From assembly GCA_016195565.1 (NCBI GenBank), contig JACPZK010000026.1, positions 1 to 63,598 of the forward strand: 63,598 nt of DNA, read 5' to 3'. The stretch is from Nitrospirota bacterium (GTDB lineage Bacteria; Nitrospirota; Thermodesulfovibrionia; Thermodesulfovibrionales; UBA1546). Position numbers and translations under genes: made by a program. Below, one piece after another: positions 53,161 through 62,338 of the stretch (positions are counted from its first letter, which is position 1; every line of letters starts with the position of its first letter). The notes beneath the pieces are model-generated. The model was given only the letters and a program-made list of their open reading frames with translations, had not been told where the DNA came from and did no database searches.

Positions 53161-54999
53161 CTACTTCAGCCTCCTTCGCGCAGCTATATTGGAGATAAGG
53201 TATAAAAAAGCCATAAGCATCACTGCCGGAATTGTAAGCCAGCTATGTGAAAACAGTGAAAGTCCTGTAGAAAATAGCGGTTTAAGCAATATCAAAAGCA
53301 GCAGGAAAACAAATAACCACAGGAATAAAGTTCCTGAAAGAATTCTCCCCCAATAAATATGGGCTATTCCCGGCGGTGCAAAAGAAAGGATACTGATTGT
53401 GCGCCTTTTTTTCTTCTGGAGTTCCTGCACCTCAAGCTGTTTTGCTACCCGTATCCTTGAATCAAGGGCATCAAGTTTAATAAGAGACTTATAGCATAAG
53501 GAGCACATTTCCCCCCAGAGCTTTCCTTTCCCGCACTTTCCGCAGAGTATTACACCGCACCGTTGACACCTGTAGGCCCTCTCTTTGAATGCCGAGTCCA
53601 TAATGTAAAACAGCGCCAACAGGGCAATAGAGACGATGACAGAAGAGGCAGAATTCAGGGGGGAGATTTTTATGAGTCCCCGTGCGCCGGTTTCCGCATA
53701 TTCCCACATGACTGACATTGGAAGGTTTTCATCAGTGACAAGTCTGTTTGGATTCCGGCTTGCGGCTGACGAGAATTGGGATACGGATTCACTGCTGAGT
53801 TTTATGGCTTCGGTGAAATATTCCTCTCCCTTTGCAAAGTCAAGTGTTTCTCGCGATACCTGGCTGAGATTGTAATAAGCCGATGCAAGCGGTTTCAATT
53901 CTATGGATTTTTTATATGATTCTTTTGCCGCAGCCATATCATTGACGCCAGCATAGGAATTTCCGAGATTGACGTAAGCCCTTGGGTCTGGATATGAGGC
54001 CAAAAGTTTTTTATAGGCAGCTATTGCCTCTTCATAGCGTTCCTCCCGTTTGAGCGCAAGGCCGTAGGAAAAAAGGGATATAAAATCATCTTTATTTTTA
54101 AGAACGGAAGCGGCGTATTTATTGTCTCTGCTTTCATTGACAGCCACAATAGCCCTGAGTTCGGGAGAGGGAGCGGAGAGAAACATGTTTATAATGTTCA
54201 GACAGAGAGGAGACAGAAGGAGAAGCAGAACAGATGCATAAACAACAGTCTTATTCATTCCTCTGAAATATAATCCCAGCAGAAACAGGGAGCCTGTCAT
54301 GAAGAATAAAGGGCCGAGAAAAGAGAGCGGGACAAGCAACATGGCAATTAAAATATTTTTCTTGCTTTCCTTAATATCATGAGATAAAAGAGGGATGTCT
54401 GTAAAAAGCCTTACAGCTAAAACCACAGCAAGCACAATAACAAAAGAAAGCATGAAGCTTGCGGTAAAAAGCCCGGATATACTCATCAACCACCAGAAAT
54501 TTTTTTTGTAAGCCTTAAATCCCTTAATAGTATAATCAAGGCTCTCAAACATGCCGCTTGCTGAAGGCGAAAAACTTATTTTTGCCATTTCAAAATATGC
54601 GGGGGGGAGATTCGGAGAATGCTTTACCGCCTCTGTTAAAAGGCTCTTGGCTCTTGACGGGTCAGCGTGGGCTTTTTTTATCAAGACATACGAATAAGGC
54701 TCATTGTTTTCAAGCCCCCTGTCAAGGTGCGACTCATAGATGTCTTCAGCGAAGGATGAGACTGAAAATGCAAAAGTAAAAATTAAAAATGCTAAAGTAA
54801 GGAAAAAAATATTTTTGACACCTTCGTAAAAAGTGTCATTGCAAGCGGAGGTCCCTCGCCTGTCATTGCGAGCAGAGCGAAGCAATCTTGTTTTATCGCT
54901 CAGGGCAGTCTCCGCCGAAGCAATCTTAAAGCAGGCTCGGGATAAACTCCGCAATCTCACAGTTTGCAACTCATTGAAAAACTTAGATTGCTTCGTCAT
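53161..54999 (-). CDS. TPR membrane protein with zinc-ribbon, start inside a dispersed repeat
   Basis: 612 residues from ATG 54999. The first 55 residues (RLRSLSRACFKIASAETALS and following) are translated repeat; a signal/anchor helix starts near residue 63 (NIFFLTLAFLIFTFAFSVSS). Then several membrane helices, a TPR block (EEAIAAYKKLLASYPDPRAY, VNLGNSYAGVNDMAAAKESY), and near the C-terminus a double zinc ribbon (YRCQRCGVILCGKCGKG, CSLCYKS) plus two helices. No ATG, GTG or TTG occurs between the repeat and the signal helix in this frame, so the start must lie in the repeat. Function unknown; gene order suggests a secretion or pilus-related unit. Confidence 0.72.
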   Translation of the reverse strand: MTKQSKFFNELQTVRLRSLSRACFKIASAETALSDKTRLLRSARNDRRGTSACNDTFYEGVKNIFFLTLAFLIFTFAFSVSSFAEDIYESHLDRGLENNEPYSYVLIKKAHADPSRAKSLLTEAVKHSPNLPPAYFEMAKISFSPSASGMFESLDYTIKGFKAYKKNFWWLMSISGLFTASFMLSFVIVLAVVLAVRLFTDIPLLSHDIKESKKNILIAMLLVPLSFLGPLFFMTGSLFLLGLYFRGMNKTVVYASVLLLLLSPLCLNIINMFLSAPSPELRAIVAVNESRDNKYAASVLKNKDDFISLFSYGLALKREERYEEAIAAYKKLLASYPDPRAYVNLGNSYAGVNDMAAAKESYKKSIELKPLASAYYNLSQVSRETLDFAKGEEYFTEAIKLSSESVSQFSSAASRNPNRLVTDENLPMSVMWEYAETGARGLIKISPLNSASSVIVSIALLALFYIMDSAFKERAYRCQRCGVILCGKCGKGKLWGEMCSLCYKSLIKLDALDSRIRVAKQLEVQELQKKKRRTISILSFAPPGIAHIYWGRILSGTLFLWLFVFLLLLILLKPLFSTGLSLFSHSWLTIPAVMLMAFLYLISNIAARRRLK

Positions 55000-55019
55000 T
55001 TCATTCCTCGCAATGACAA
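54833..55019. repeat. Dispersed repeat family A, compound copy at a gene start
   Basis: Nearly 190 bp: agtgtcattgcaagcggagg, cctgtcattgcgagcagagc, and ctcgcaatgac at the end. Several arms in both orientations; it supplies the start codon of the TPR membrane protein. Confidence 0.85.
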
Positions 55020-55032
55020 CATTTTTGAATTT

Positions 55033-55692
55033 TTAACTGCCCCGATGCCGTTCGCCAATCTTTTTTTCCGTCCCTTTTATGAGCCTCTCTATATTACCAA
55101 TGTGTCTCACTAAAATCAAAAGCGCAATCAGGGCCGAGATTAGTACTTTTATCCTCACAGGGTCCAACAAAAATACATTTACAGGAAGAAGCCCGAACGA
55201 TATTATCGCGCCGAGAGAAGAATATTTTGTTATAAGAGCTGCAACAAGCCATATTATAAGTGTAAGTATAGCAACTTTAGGAGAATAAATCACTAAAACA
55301 CCGAGGCTTGTGGCAACGCCCTTGCCTCCTCTGAATCTGAGAAAAAGCGAGAAATTGTGGCCAAGTATTGCAGAAAGTCCCGCCAGCCCTTCAATTGCGG
55401 CTTGAGGGTTTGATGTGAAAGATTGTAAGAGTCCGGCCCCAAATTCTGAGGCGTAGAATCCGGGGTCGGAAACGAAAGCCCTTGCTATTGCCACGGCTGC
55501 TGTGCCTTTCAGCATATCTCCCAAAAGCGTAAGCAAAGCAGCCTCTTTTCCTAAAGACCGCAGCACATTTGTTGCGCCTATGTTGCCGCTTCCAATTTTT
55601 TTCAGGTCCACGCCTTTAGCCTTTGCGATTATTACCCCGCATGGAATTGAACCCAATACAAAGGAGAAAGCTATAAGCAATGTTATTTCCAT
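55033..55692 (-). CDS. plsY: Glycerol-3-phosphate acyltransferase PlsY
   Basis: 219 residues. FVLGSIPCGVIIAKAKGVDL, KKIGSGNIGATNVLRSLGK and FRGGKGVATSLGVL are the three conserved PlsY loops. Uses acyl-phosphate to acylate glycerol 3-phosphate in the inner membrane. Ends in a charged tail. In line with pgsA on the same strand. Confidence 0.96.
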   Translation of the reverse strand: MEITLLIAFSFVLGSIPCGVIIAKAKGVDLKKIGSGNIGATNVLRSLGKEAALLTLLGDMLKGTAAVAIARAFVSDPGFYASEFGAGLLQSFTSNPQAAIEGLAGLSAILGHNFSLFLRFRGGKGVATSLGVLVIYSPKVAILTLIIWLVAALITKYSSLGAIISFGLLPVNVFLLDPVRIKVLISALIALLILVRHIGNIERLIKGTEKKIGERHRGS

Positions 55693-55708
55693 ATGAAAAT
55701 CCCTTCTT

Positions 55709-55764
55709 TGTCATGCTGAACTCGTTTCAGCATCTTTAAGATTCCGAACCAAGTTCGGAATGAC
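55709..55764. repeat. Dispersed repeat family B, intergenic
   Basis: ttgtcatgctgaactcgttt to aagttcggaatgac, a diverged inverted copy between plsY and pgsA. Confidence 0.8.
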
Positions 55765-55785
55765 ACCTCCACCTACATTTGTGTT

Positions 55786-56322
55786 TCATTTTATCTTTTT
55801 CCAGAAAGAGATTGTATACTGAATTCCTGAGATTACAGAGAGGACGAGCGCGGCCCATATAAAAATCATGCCGACATCATAAAGGTCTATATCAAATATG
55901 CTTTCCCCGAGAATCAGGCAGAGGATTGCTGTTATCTGCGCTGTTGTCTTGAGTTTTCCACCCATTTCAGCCGGTATGATTATGTCCTTTGACAATGCGA
56001 CAACCCTCAGTCCTGTTACAAGGAATTCCCTGACAATTATAACTATTGCCATCCATGCGGAAAGCCGGGCCATATCCACCAAGACCACAAGAGCCGAAAT
56101 AACAAGGAATTTATCTGCGAGGGGATCAAGGATAATGCCGAACTTTGTTATCTGCCCTGAACGCCTTGCAAGATAGCCGTCAAGAAAATCTGTTATTGCT
56201 GCGATTCCAAATACTGCCGCGCCCCAGAACGGATGCTGATAGGCTACGATTACGAAAACAGGGATAAGGATAATCCTGCTTAATGTAAGGACTGTCGGGA
56301 TATTAAGTTTTAAGATACCCAT
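55786..56322 (-). CDS. pgsA: CDP-diacylglycerol--glycerol-3-phosphate 3-phosphatidyltransferase
   Basis: 178 residues. The alcohol phosphatidyltransferase motif is complete: DFLDGYLARRSGQITKFGII followed by LDPLADKFL. Makes phosphatidylglycerol phosphate. Overlaps the kdsC stop by 20 bases. Confidence 0.95.
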   Translation of the reverse strand: MGILKLNIPTVLTLSRIILIPVFVIVAYQHPFWGAAVFGIAAITDFLDGYLARRSGQITKFGIILDPLADKFLVISALVVLVDMARLSAWMAIVIIVREFLVTGLRVVALSKDIIIPAEMGGKLKTTAQITAILCLILGESIFDIDLYDVGMIFIWAALVLSVISGIQYTISFWKKIK

Positions 56323-56842
56323 CTATGACTTTATTCCATAACCCCTTGGCCTTAAGGATAAGGTCCGTGACTTCTCTTGCAGCGGCCTTGCCCCCTCTGT
56401 TTTTTGTGACTGCTGAGGCGTGAGATTTGACTTCTTCAGGCGAATCAGCAACAGCAAAAGAAAGCCCGACTCTCTTTAGCAGAGGCAAGTCCACTATGTC
56501 ATCGCCTATATATGCTATCTCATTATCCCGGAGAGAAAACTTGCTTTTAATACGATTGTAGGCTTCTATTTTGTTATAGCATTTCTGGTAAACCTCGGCA
56601 ATGCCAAGCTCTTTTGCCCTTCTCTCCACAACCTTTGAGCGCCGTCCTGTAATTATGGCGGCCTGAATGCCTGCCCTGATGAGCATTTTTATGCCGTGCC
56701 CGTCGCGCACATGGAAGGCCTTGAACTCGTTGCCTTTATTGTCAAGAATAATGCTTCCGTCCGTAAGAACTCCGTCAACATCAAGAATCAGAAGCTTTAT
56801 ATTTTTAGCAATCTCCGTGATTTGTTTTTTAGTCTTTTTCAT
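56303..56842 (-). CDS. kdsC: KDO-8-phosphate phosphatase
   Basis: 179 residues from ATG 56842; an upstream start at 56902 would read into tRNA-Ala and is rejected. HAD phosphatase: LLILDVDGVLTDGSIIL (motif I), AAIITGRR and AYIGDDIVDLPLL. Releases phosphate from KDO 8-phosphate. It is apart from the other KDO genes at 3.6-11.1 kb. The start lies 15 bases past the tRNA's CCA end. Confidence 0.94.
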   Translation of the reverse strand: MKKTKKQITEIAKNIKLLILDVDGVLTDGSIILDNKGNEFKAFHVRDGHGIKMLIRAGIQAAIITGRRSKVVERRAKELGIAEVYQKCYNKIEAYNRIKSKFSLRDNEIAYIGDDIVDLPLLKRVGLSFAVADSPEEVKSHASAVTKNRGGKAAAREVTDLILKAKGLWNKVIDGYLKT

Positions 56843-56857
56843 GATGAATTTCAATTC

Positions 56858-56933
<76 letters not shown>

Positions 56934-56940
56934 TCTTTAA

Positions 56941-56968
56941 AAAGTTTTAAGTTAAAAGTGAAAAGTTC
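56941..56968. repeat. Dispersed repeat family C, short copy
   Basis: aaagttttaagttaaaagtg then aaaagtt, upstream of tRNA-Ala. Confidence 0.65.
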
Positions 56969-57013
56969 TTTTAGTATTGAATTTTAAATTTTAAACTGCA
57001 CTTTAGTCAACAT

Positions 57014-57107
57014 GAGCAGAGCAGCAGAACAGTAGAGCAACAGAACAGAAGCAAAAACTACTGCACTACCGAGCTACTGCTCTACTGCGCTGTTGCGCTA
57101 CTGCTCC
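57014..57107. repeat. Dispersed repeat family D, inverted pair
   Basis: gagcagagcagcagaacagt ... ctactgctctactgcgctgt, two arms around a short A-rich centre. The right arm encodes the last eight residues and stop of the TPR gene. Confidence 0.9.
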
Positions 57108-57660
57108 TTGATATTATTTCCATAAAGCAGGGAGAGTTGCGGATGTTGTCATAGGTCTTTGATGTCTTTATATAGCTCCAGTTGTTATATCCCTTTCCTA
57201 TTGCCTTTTTTAGCCACATGCATGCTTCTTCCGCATCATTTTTTGCCGCATAGAGTTCTGCCATGCTGTTTAGAGCGTAGATGTTGTTTGGGTTGAACTC
57301 CATGGACTTTTTAATATCGCTTTCAGCCTCCTCGTATTTCCCCATCAGGATAAATGTAAATCCTCTGTTGTTATATGCCATGCCGTTTTGAGGGCTTAGC
57401 TCAATAGCCCTGTTAAAATCAGCGATAGAAAGGCCGTATTGCCCTATTTCCTGATACGCGTTTCCCCTGTTGATATATGCCATGTCGAAATTAGGGTTTA
57501 GTTCAATGGCTTTGCTGAAATCAGGGATAGAGAGATTATATTGCCCTTTTTTCTGATAGGCAATGCCCCTGTTGCTGTATGCGCCATAGTTGTCGGGATT
57601 TAATTCTATTGCCTTGGTGTACTTGGCGATATCAAAATCATATTTCCATAACTTTGTCAT
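57082..57660 (-). CDS. TPR protein
   Basis: 192 residues with about four tetratricopeptide repeats (YTKAIELNPDNYGAYSNRGI, FSKAIELNPNFDMAYINRGN, FNRAIELSPQNGMAYNNRGF, IKKSMEFNPNNIYALNSMAE). A protein-interaction module without a signal peptide. The C-terminus RSSSATAQ is encoded by a family D repeat, so the original end may have been lost. Confidence 0.85.
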   Translation of the reverse strand: MTKLWKYDFDIAKYTKAIELNPDNYGAYSNRGIAYQKKGQYNLSIPDFSKAIELNPNFDMAYINRGNAYQEIGQYGLSIADFNRAIELSPQNGMAYNNRGFTFILMGKYEEAESDIKKSMEFNPNNIYALNSMAELYAAKNDAEEACMWLKKAIGKGYNNWSYIKTSKTYDNIRNSPCFMEIISRSSSATAQ

Positions 57661-57696
57661 CTATGAATCCTCTGGTTGTAATATTACACCTTTCTG

Positions 57697-57720
57697 GAGC
57701 AGTAGAGCAATAGAGCAATA
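57697..57720. repeat. Dispersed repeat family D, short copy
   Basis: agcagtagagcaatagagca, directly at the stop of the four-helix-bundle gene. Confidence 0.75.
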
Positions 57721-57721
57721 G

Positions 57722-58066
57722 TTAAAGGCTTTTCTGAAAGTTCCACAGGAGCTTCCCAACCTCTTCGATGAGCTTCTCTATTTCAGTGGTATTCGCTTTT
57801 ATATAACCAAGATTTTTCGAAAATTCAAGAAGATATTCTGTTTCCGCTAAAGAGCCGCGAGCTATATCAATAAATCTGGAAAGCTCTGCCTTTGTTCGCC
57901 GCCCATAACCTTCAACGATATTTGTTGGTATGGAAAGAACAGCCCTCCTTATCTGGCTTGTTATTCCAAAAGTCTCTTTCTTTGGAAATGTTTCTGTAAG
58001 GATATAAACATTCAAAGCAAGTTCATTAGCCTTTTGCCAAACAATTAGATTTTTGTATTTAGCCAT
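57722..58066 (-). CDS. Four-helix bundle protein (23S rRNA intervening sequence type)
   Basis: 114 residues. NLIVWQKANELALNVYILTE at the N-terminus, QIRRAVLSIPTNIVEGYGRR and EYLLEFSKNLGYI are the TIGR02436 signature. Members are encoded in rRNA intervening sequences or stand alone, as here. Function unknown. Confidence 0.93.
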   Translation of the reverse strand: MAKYKNLIVWQKANELALNVYILTETFPKKETFGITSQIRRAVLSIPTNIVEGYGRRTKAELSRFIDIARGSLAETEYLLEFSKNLGYIKANTTEIEKLIEEVGKLLWNFQKSL

Positions 58067-58080
58067 AAAGCATTATATCA

Positions 58081-58121
58081 TACTGCTGCTGCCCTTCTGC
58101 TCTACTGCGCTGCTGCACTAT
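58081..58121. repeat. Dispersed repeat family D
   Basis: tactgctgctgcccttctgc followed by tctactgcgctgctgcac. Confidence 0.8.
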
Positions 58122-58240
58122 TAATCCACACCCTGTTGCAGAGAAGATACAGGGGTTATGGCGACTATTCACAAAAAACCTTTATTTTTCAATCAGGCAT
58201 AATGGGCATGCTTATTGCTTCTTACATTTATAGATTATAA

Positions 58241-58273
58241 GGAACTGGATTCCGCATCAAGTGCGGAATGACA
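58241..58273. repeat. Dispersed repeat family B, half copy
   Basis: ggaactggattccgcatcaa followed by gtgcggaatgac; one arm only. Confidence 0.75.
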
Positions 58274-58310
58274 TTTTATTGTGTATTGTTATTTGACAGA
58301 TGTTTTTAGC

Positions 58311-58339
58311 TTGACAAAAGATGTGGGAAATGATTAAAT
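58311..58339 (+). promoter_or_regulatory. Predicted promoter of the porin gene
   Basis: Consensus -35 ttgaca (58311-58316), 17-base spacer, -10 ttaaat (58334-58339). Confidence 0.55.
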
Positions 58340-58529
58340 TTATCATATTTTTATAAAATTCGCTCTTGCGGAACTCCATTTTATGGAGCTGATTTCATGA
58401 GAAAAGGAGGTGACGGCAGAGCAAAGAAGCGGCAGTAAATCCGCCTTACTTATGGCGGACAAAGAAGTAAAAAAGTAAAAAGGGCAAATCCCGTTTTTAA
58501 CGGGAAAAATACTGAACCAAACCGAAAAC

Positions 58530-58613
58530 AGCGCAGCAGCGCAATAGCGCAACAGAGCAGGAGTAAAAAATTAAAAAACTACTGCTCTACTGAACTTCTG
58601 CTCTACTGCTCTA
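58530..58613. repeat. Dispersed repeat family D, inverted pair
   Basis: agcgcagcagcgcaatagcg ... actgctctactgaacttctg, two arms just before the porin gene. Confidence 0.85.
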
Positions 58614-58641
58614 AAATGGTTTGGGAAGTGAAGGAGAGCAA

Positions 58642-60093
58642 ATGAAAAAGTATTTGGCATTAGTATTAGGCGTATTATTTACGCTCGGTTTTGCAGTTAG
58701 CGCCTTTGCCATCACTGCCGAGATTCCGGCAGAGACACAGGCAGCGGTTGCAAAGGGTTCAACACAGATAACACTGGGCGGAGAGATAAGGCTCAGAGGT
58801 GAGCTTACGAACAATACTGACTTGGACCAGAACAGCGGTGTAAAAGAGAATGCTGACACCAAGTCCTACTATGACGGCAGGGTAAGGCTCCGCATTCAGG
58901 CTGAAGTATCAAAGAACACAATGGGTGTAATCCACCTTGAAACAGGCGACAGCAGCGGTTCTGCCACAAACGCAAGTGATAATTATGTTTGGGCATCGCA
59001 GACCGGTGAAGGCGTGGGTACGTATACATCAGGCAATGCCAAGAAGGGCAGCATGGAGGTTCTTGAGGCATGGATTCAGCACAAATTTAATGTGGGTGTT
59101 CCTGCAGGCATAAAGGTTGGTCATATGCCGTTAAAGCTTGGCGATGGCCTTTTCTTTGACCATTCAAAATTCGGCGATGACGCAATCATGGTATTTATGG
59201 ACCCGACAAAGGAACTCAACATTGCTCTGTTAACAGCCAAATTCACAGAAGGCACAAACATTATGCATGATGATGCAGATGCATATATGGCATTGGCGAC
59301 CTACACAAGCGGTAAAACAAGCGTAGGCGCTGATTTCACCTATCTTGATGACTCGAGAAACTATATCAGCAGCGCAGGGGCATTAACTGCCCAGGGTCCG
59401 AATAACGGAGGACTCCACCTTTATAACCTCGGCTTACGCGCTGCAACAGAGGTTGTAGGGTTCGGCATCAAGGGTGACGTAGAATTTAATGGCGGCAGGA
59501 GCAGGTCAGAGGCCAATTTCACAGGCCTATCAGACAAAGAGATAAAGAATAGGGGTTATGCCTATCTCGTTGGAGTAAGCTATAAACTCAATCCTGTAAA
59601 GCTCAGCCTTGACTATGCTTTCGGAAGCGGCGACAACAATTCCGCTGACAACAAAAATAATGGATTCGCCAACGCGCTCAGCAACGTGCAGAAATACACA
59701 TATGTGTATGACTATCGCGTAAAGACAGCGCAAGGCTCAACTAACACAGGACTTACCAACACACGGTATATAAAACTTGGCGCAACTGGAGACCTTACAA
59801 AGGAGCTGAATATTGATGCCAATTTTTATCTGCTCAGCGCTGCAAAGAAGAAGTCAATAACAGTTGGTACAACAACGTCTACAACAACAGACTTGGGATC
59901 AACAGCCTCAACAGTAGGCGATTCCAAGAAGATCGGCAGAGAGCTTGATGCAAAGATAACCTATAAGCTTGACAAGAACCTCGTTTACTTCGTAGAGGGC
60001 GGTTATCTCTGGACAGGAGCTTTCTATGATACGGCATCTCAGAGCGCTGACGATGCATATGCAGTAAGACACGGACTGACACTCAGCTTCTAA
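58642..60093 (+). CDS. Outer-membrane porin
   Basis: 483 residues from ATG 58642, preceded by aaggagagc. Signal peptide MKKYLALVLGVLFTLGFAVSAFA, then a long run of alternating beta strands (TLGGEIRLRGELTN, VRLRIQAEVSK, YVWASQTGEG) ending in the typical Phe (HGLTLSF), the beta-barrel assembly signal. Serine/threonine/asparagine-rich loops. Substrate not predictable. Strongly expressed leader likely; a good terminator follows. Confidence 0.88.
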   Translation: MKKYLALVLGVLFTLGFAVSAFAITAEIPAETQAAVAKGSTQITLGGEIRLRGELTNNTDLDQNSGVKENADTKSYYDGRVRLRIQAEVSKNTMGVIHLETGDSSGSATNASDNYVWASQTGEGVGTYTSGNAKKGSMEVLEAWIQHKFNVGVPAGIKVGHMPLKLGDGLFFDHSKFGDDAIMVFMDPTKELNIALLTAKFTEGTNIMHDDADAYMALATYTSGKTSVGADFTYLDDSRNYISSAGALTAQGPNNGGLHLYNLGLRAATEVVGFGIKGDVEFNGGRSRSEANFTGLSDKEIKNRGYAYLVGVSYKLNPVKLSLDYAFGSGDNNSADNKNNGFANALSNVQKYTYVYDYRVKTAQGSTNTGLTNTRYIKLGATGDLTKELNIDANFYLLSAAKKKSITVGTTTSTTTDLGSTASTVGDSKKIGRELDAKITYKLDKNLVYFVEGGYLWTGAFYDTASQSADDAYAVRHGLTLSF

Positions 60094-60116
60094 TTGTAGC
60101 AAAGTTGAATCTCAAA

Positions 60117-60147
60117 GGCGTCCCGATAAAATCGGGACGCCTTTTTT
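60117..60147 (+). terminator. Rho-independent terminator of the porin gene
   Basis: ggcgtcccgat aaa atcgggacgcc: perfect 11-bp stem followed by six T residues. Confidence 0.95.
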
Positions 60148-60210
60148 ATTTGCAGGTTTCTTCCGCTGTCAGATAAACAAAGAACTGTTGTATAATAAAT
60201 AACTATTTTT

Positions 60211-61548
60211 ATGCGTGCATATGATTTAATAAAGAAAAAGCGTGACGGAGCAGAGCTTTCAAAGGAAGAACTTTCTTTCCTTATTACTGAATACCTCTCC
60301 GAAAAAATCCCAGACTATCAAATGTCCGCCTTCCTTATGGCTGTTTATTTCAGCGGAATGACGGATGCCGAAACAATTGCTTTAACCGAATTGATGCTTT
60401 CATCAGGCAATAGGTTCGATTTTTCCGATATCTCAATCCCCAAGGTTGACAAACATTCAACAGGAGGTGTGGGGGATAAAACAAGCATAATACTTGCCCC
60501 GCTTATGGCTGCGATGAACGTAAAAGTCCCGATGATAGCTGGCAGAGGGCTGGGCCATACAGGAGGGACCATTGATAAGCTTGAATCAATTCCCGGGTTC
60601 AGGACAGACCTCTCAGTAACAGAATTTAAAAATAATGTTAAGGACATCGGTTTCTCTATAATAAGCCAGACAGATGAGATTGCGCCTGCTGATAAGAAAC
60701 TCTATAGCCTCAGGGATGTTACTGCGACTGTGGAGTCAATCCCGCTGATTGCGGCAAGTATTATGTCAAAGAAGCTTGCAGAAGGCATAGAAGGGCTTGT
60801 GCTGGATGTGAAGGTCGGCAAAGGCGCATTTATGAAAAATATCGGTGATGCAGGAAAACTTGCAAGGACCATGGTTAACATAGGTAATTCAATGGGAGTG
60901 AAGACAATAGCAGTTCTTACGGACATGAATCAGCCTCTTGGGAAAACAGTTGGAAACGGGCTTGAAATTAAAGAATGCATCTCTGCATTAAGAGGAAAGA
61001 TGCCGGATGATTTAAAAGAGGTGGTTCTTACGCTCGGGTCATGGATGGTTTATGCGGCTGATTGCGTTACAGAAGAGGCAGCAATATCAAGGCTTTCAGA
61101 GCATGTGCTGATAAAATACAAGGCAGAACTTATGGATTTCATAGAGAAGGGCGATGCATTTAAAAAATTTGTTGAATTTGTTGACGCCCAGTACGGCGAC
61201 CCTGAAGTAGCTTTTAAACCCAATATGATTCCATCTGCCGCAAGAGTAAAAGAGATAAGAATTCCCGGTAAGGGCTATATACAGGAGATGGATGCTGAAA
61301 AGGTCGGCACAGCGTCCATGCTTCTGGGCGCGGGGAGGCAGCAGACCGAAGACAAGATGGACCATTCCGCAGGCATAGTCTTAAATAAGAAAACAGGGGA
61401 TTACATAACTCCTGATGAGCCGATTGCAATGTTTCATTACAATGACGAGACACATTTGAAGGAAGCAGAGGAAGTTTTTCTTTCAGGGATTCAGGCAGGC
61501 GAGATCCCTCCGGATAAAAGGCCGGTAATAATTGATGTGGTTATATAA
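60211..61548 (+). CDS. Pyrimidine-nucleoside phosphorylase
   Basis: 445 residues, standard for DeoA/Pdp. KVDKHSTGGVGDKTSIILAP is the phosphate loop, GRGLGHTGGTIDKLESIPGF and SLRDVTATVESIPLIAASIM are the thymidine phosphorylase signatures. Cleaves thymidine/uridine to base and sugar 1-phosphate in salvage. Start ATG has no strong ribosome-binding site. Confidence 0.93.
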   Translation: MRAYDLIKKKRDGAELSKEELSFLITEYLSEKIPDYQMSAFLMAVYFSGMTDAETIALTELMLSSGNRFDFSDISIPKVDKHSTGGVGDKTSIILAPLMAAMNVKVPMIAGRGLGHTGGTIDKLESIPGFRTDLSVTEFKNNVKDIGFSIISQTDEIAPADKKLYSLRDVTATVESIPLIAASIMSKKLAEGIEGLVLDVKVGKGAFMKNIGDAGKLARTMVNIGNSMGVKTIAVLTDMNQPLGKTVGNGLEIKECISALRGKMPDDLKEVVLTLGSWMVYAADCVTEEAAISRLSEHVLIKYKAELMDFIEKGDAFKKFVEFVDAQYGDPEVAFKPNMIPSAARVKEIRIPGKGYIQEMDAEKVGTASMLLGAGRQQTEDKMDHSAGIVLNKKTGDYITPDEPIAMFHYNDETHLKEAEEVFLSGIQAGEIPPDKRPVIIDVVI

Positions 61549-61624
61549 TAAAAACAGGATGCAAGATACCTGGTGCGCAGCTTTCTGTTGACAAAGGCTC
61601 TTTGAATACATATATTAAATAACC

Positions 61625-62332
61625 ATGGATTCTCATCTGTATGAACTGCATGAACTTGGCACAAAGTTATTTGAAGAGGGCAAATACTCAGAGGCAGAGC
61701 CTGTCTTAAAAGATATTATCGCCATCAATCCTAAGTATGCGGACGTATTGAACAAACTCGGCATTATTAACCATCTGAAAGGCAACACTAAAGAGGCTGC
61801 GGAATATTTTGAAAGGGCGCTTGAGATTAATCCAAGATACACACAGGCGTCTCTTAACCTTGCTATTGCGTATAATGACATGTGCGAATTCAAAATGGCG
61901 CAGGAGGTATTTTCAAAGGCTGCACAGATAGCTCATCCCACCCCGACTTCTATTGACCCCTTCGCGGCAGGCAAGCTGGCAAACGAACATTATAAACTCG
62001 GCAGTCTTTATTTTGACCTCGGGCTTTTCGATGACGCCATAGAGGAATACAGCAAAGCGCTTAAACTTCATCCCAGACTGGCTGATGGGCACACTAAAAT
62101 CGGCATGGCTTTGAGGAGCAAGGGCAGGCACGAAGAGGCAATAACCCATTTTAAAACGGCAAAGGAAATAAATCCCGCTTATGGACAGGCATGGGTTCAA
62201 CTCGGGCTGACATATTATGCGAAAGGGCTTACAGCGCTTGCATTTGAAGAATGGGAAGCAGCGCTGAAACAAAACCCTGACCTGAAAGAAGCTAAGACAT
62301 ACCTTCAACTCATTAAGAAAAAGGAACAGTAA
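61625..62332 (+). CDS. TPR protein
   Basis: 235 residues with about six TPR motifs (DIIAINPKYADVLNKLGIIN, FERALEINPRYTQASLNLAI, YSKALKLHPRLADGHTKIGM, FKTAKEINPAYGQAWVQLGL). No signal peptide. It stands seven bases before the ABC transporter gene, so it may share its operon. Confidence 0.9.
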   Translation: MDSHLYELHELGTKLFEEGKYSEAEPVLKDIIAINPKYADVLNKLGIINHLKGNTKEAAEYFERALEINPRYTQASLNLAIAYNDMCEFKMAQEVFSKAAQIAHPTPTSIDPFAAGKLANEHYKLGSLYFDLGLFDDAIEEYSKALKLHPRLADGHTKIGMALRSKGRHEEAITHFKTAKEINPAYGQAWVQLGLTYYAKGLTALAFEEWEAALKQNPDLKEAKTYLQLIKKKEQ

Positions 62333-62338
62333 ACAGCA

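Larger units (their letters stand above)
58067..58641. other. 575-base leader and repeat region before the porin gene
   Basis: Holds family D repeats (58081-58121, 58530-58613), a family B half copy (58241-58273), a sigma70-type promoter (58311-58339) and a leader of about 300 bases with hairpins ctccattttatggag, tccgccttacttatggcgga and cccgtttttaacggg. A 13-codon frame (MRKGGDGRAKKRQ) starts at 58397. The leader could carry attenuation or RNA-level control; no riboswitch consensus is recognisable. Confidence 0.6.

Noticed and set aside
58340-58641. Riboswitch before the porin
   Set aside because: The hairpins do not match any aptamer core I can recognise (TPP, cobalamin, SAM, c-di-GMP, glycine).
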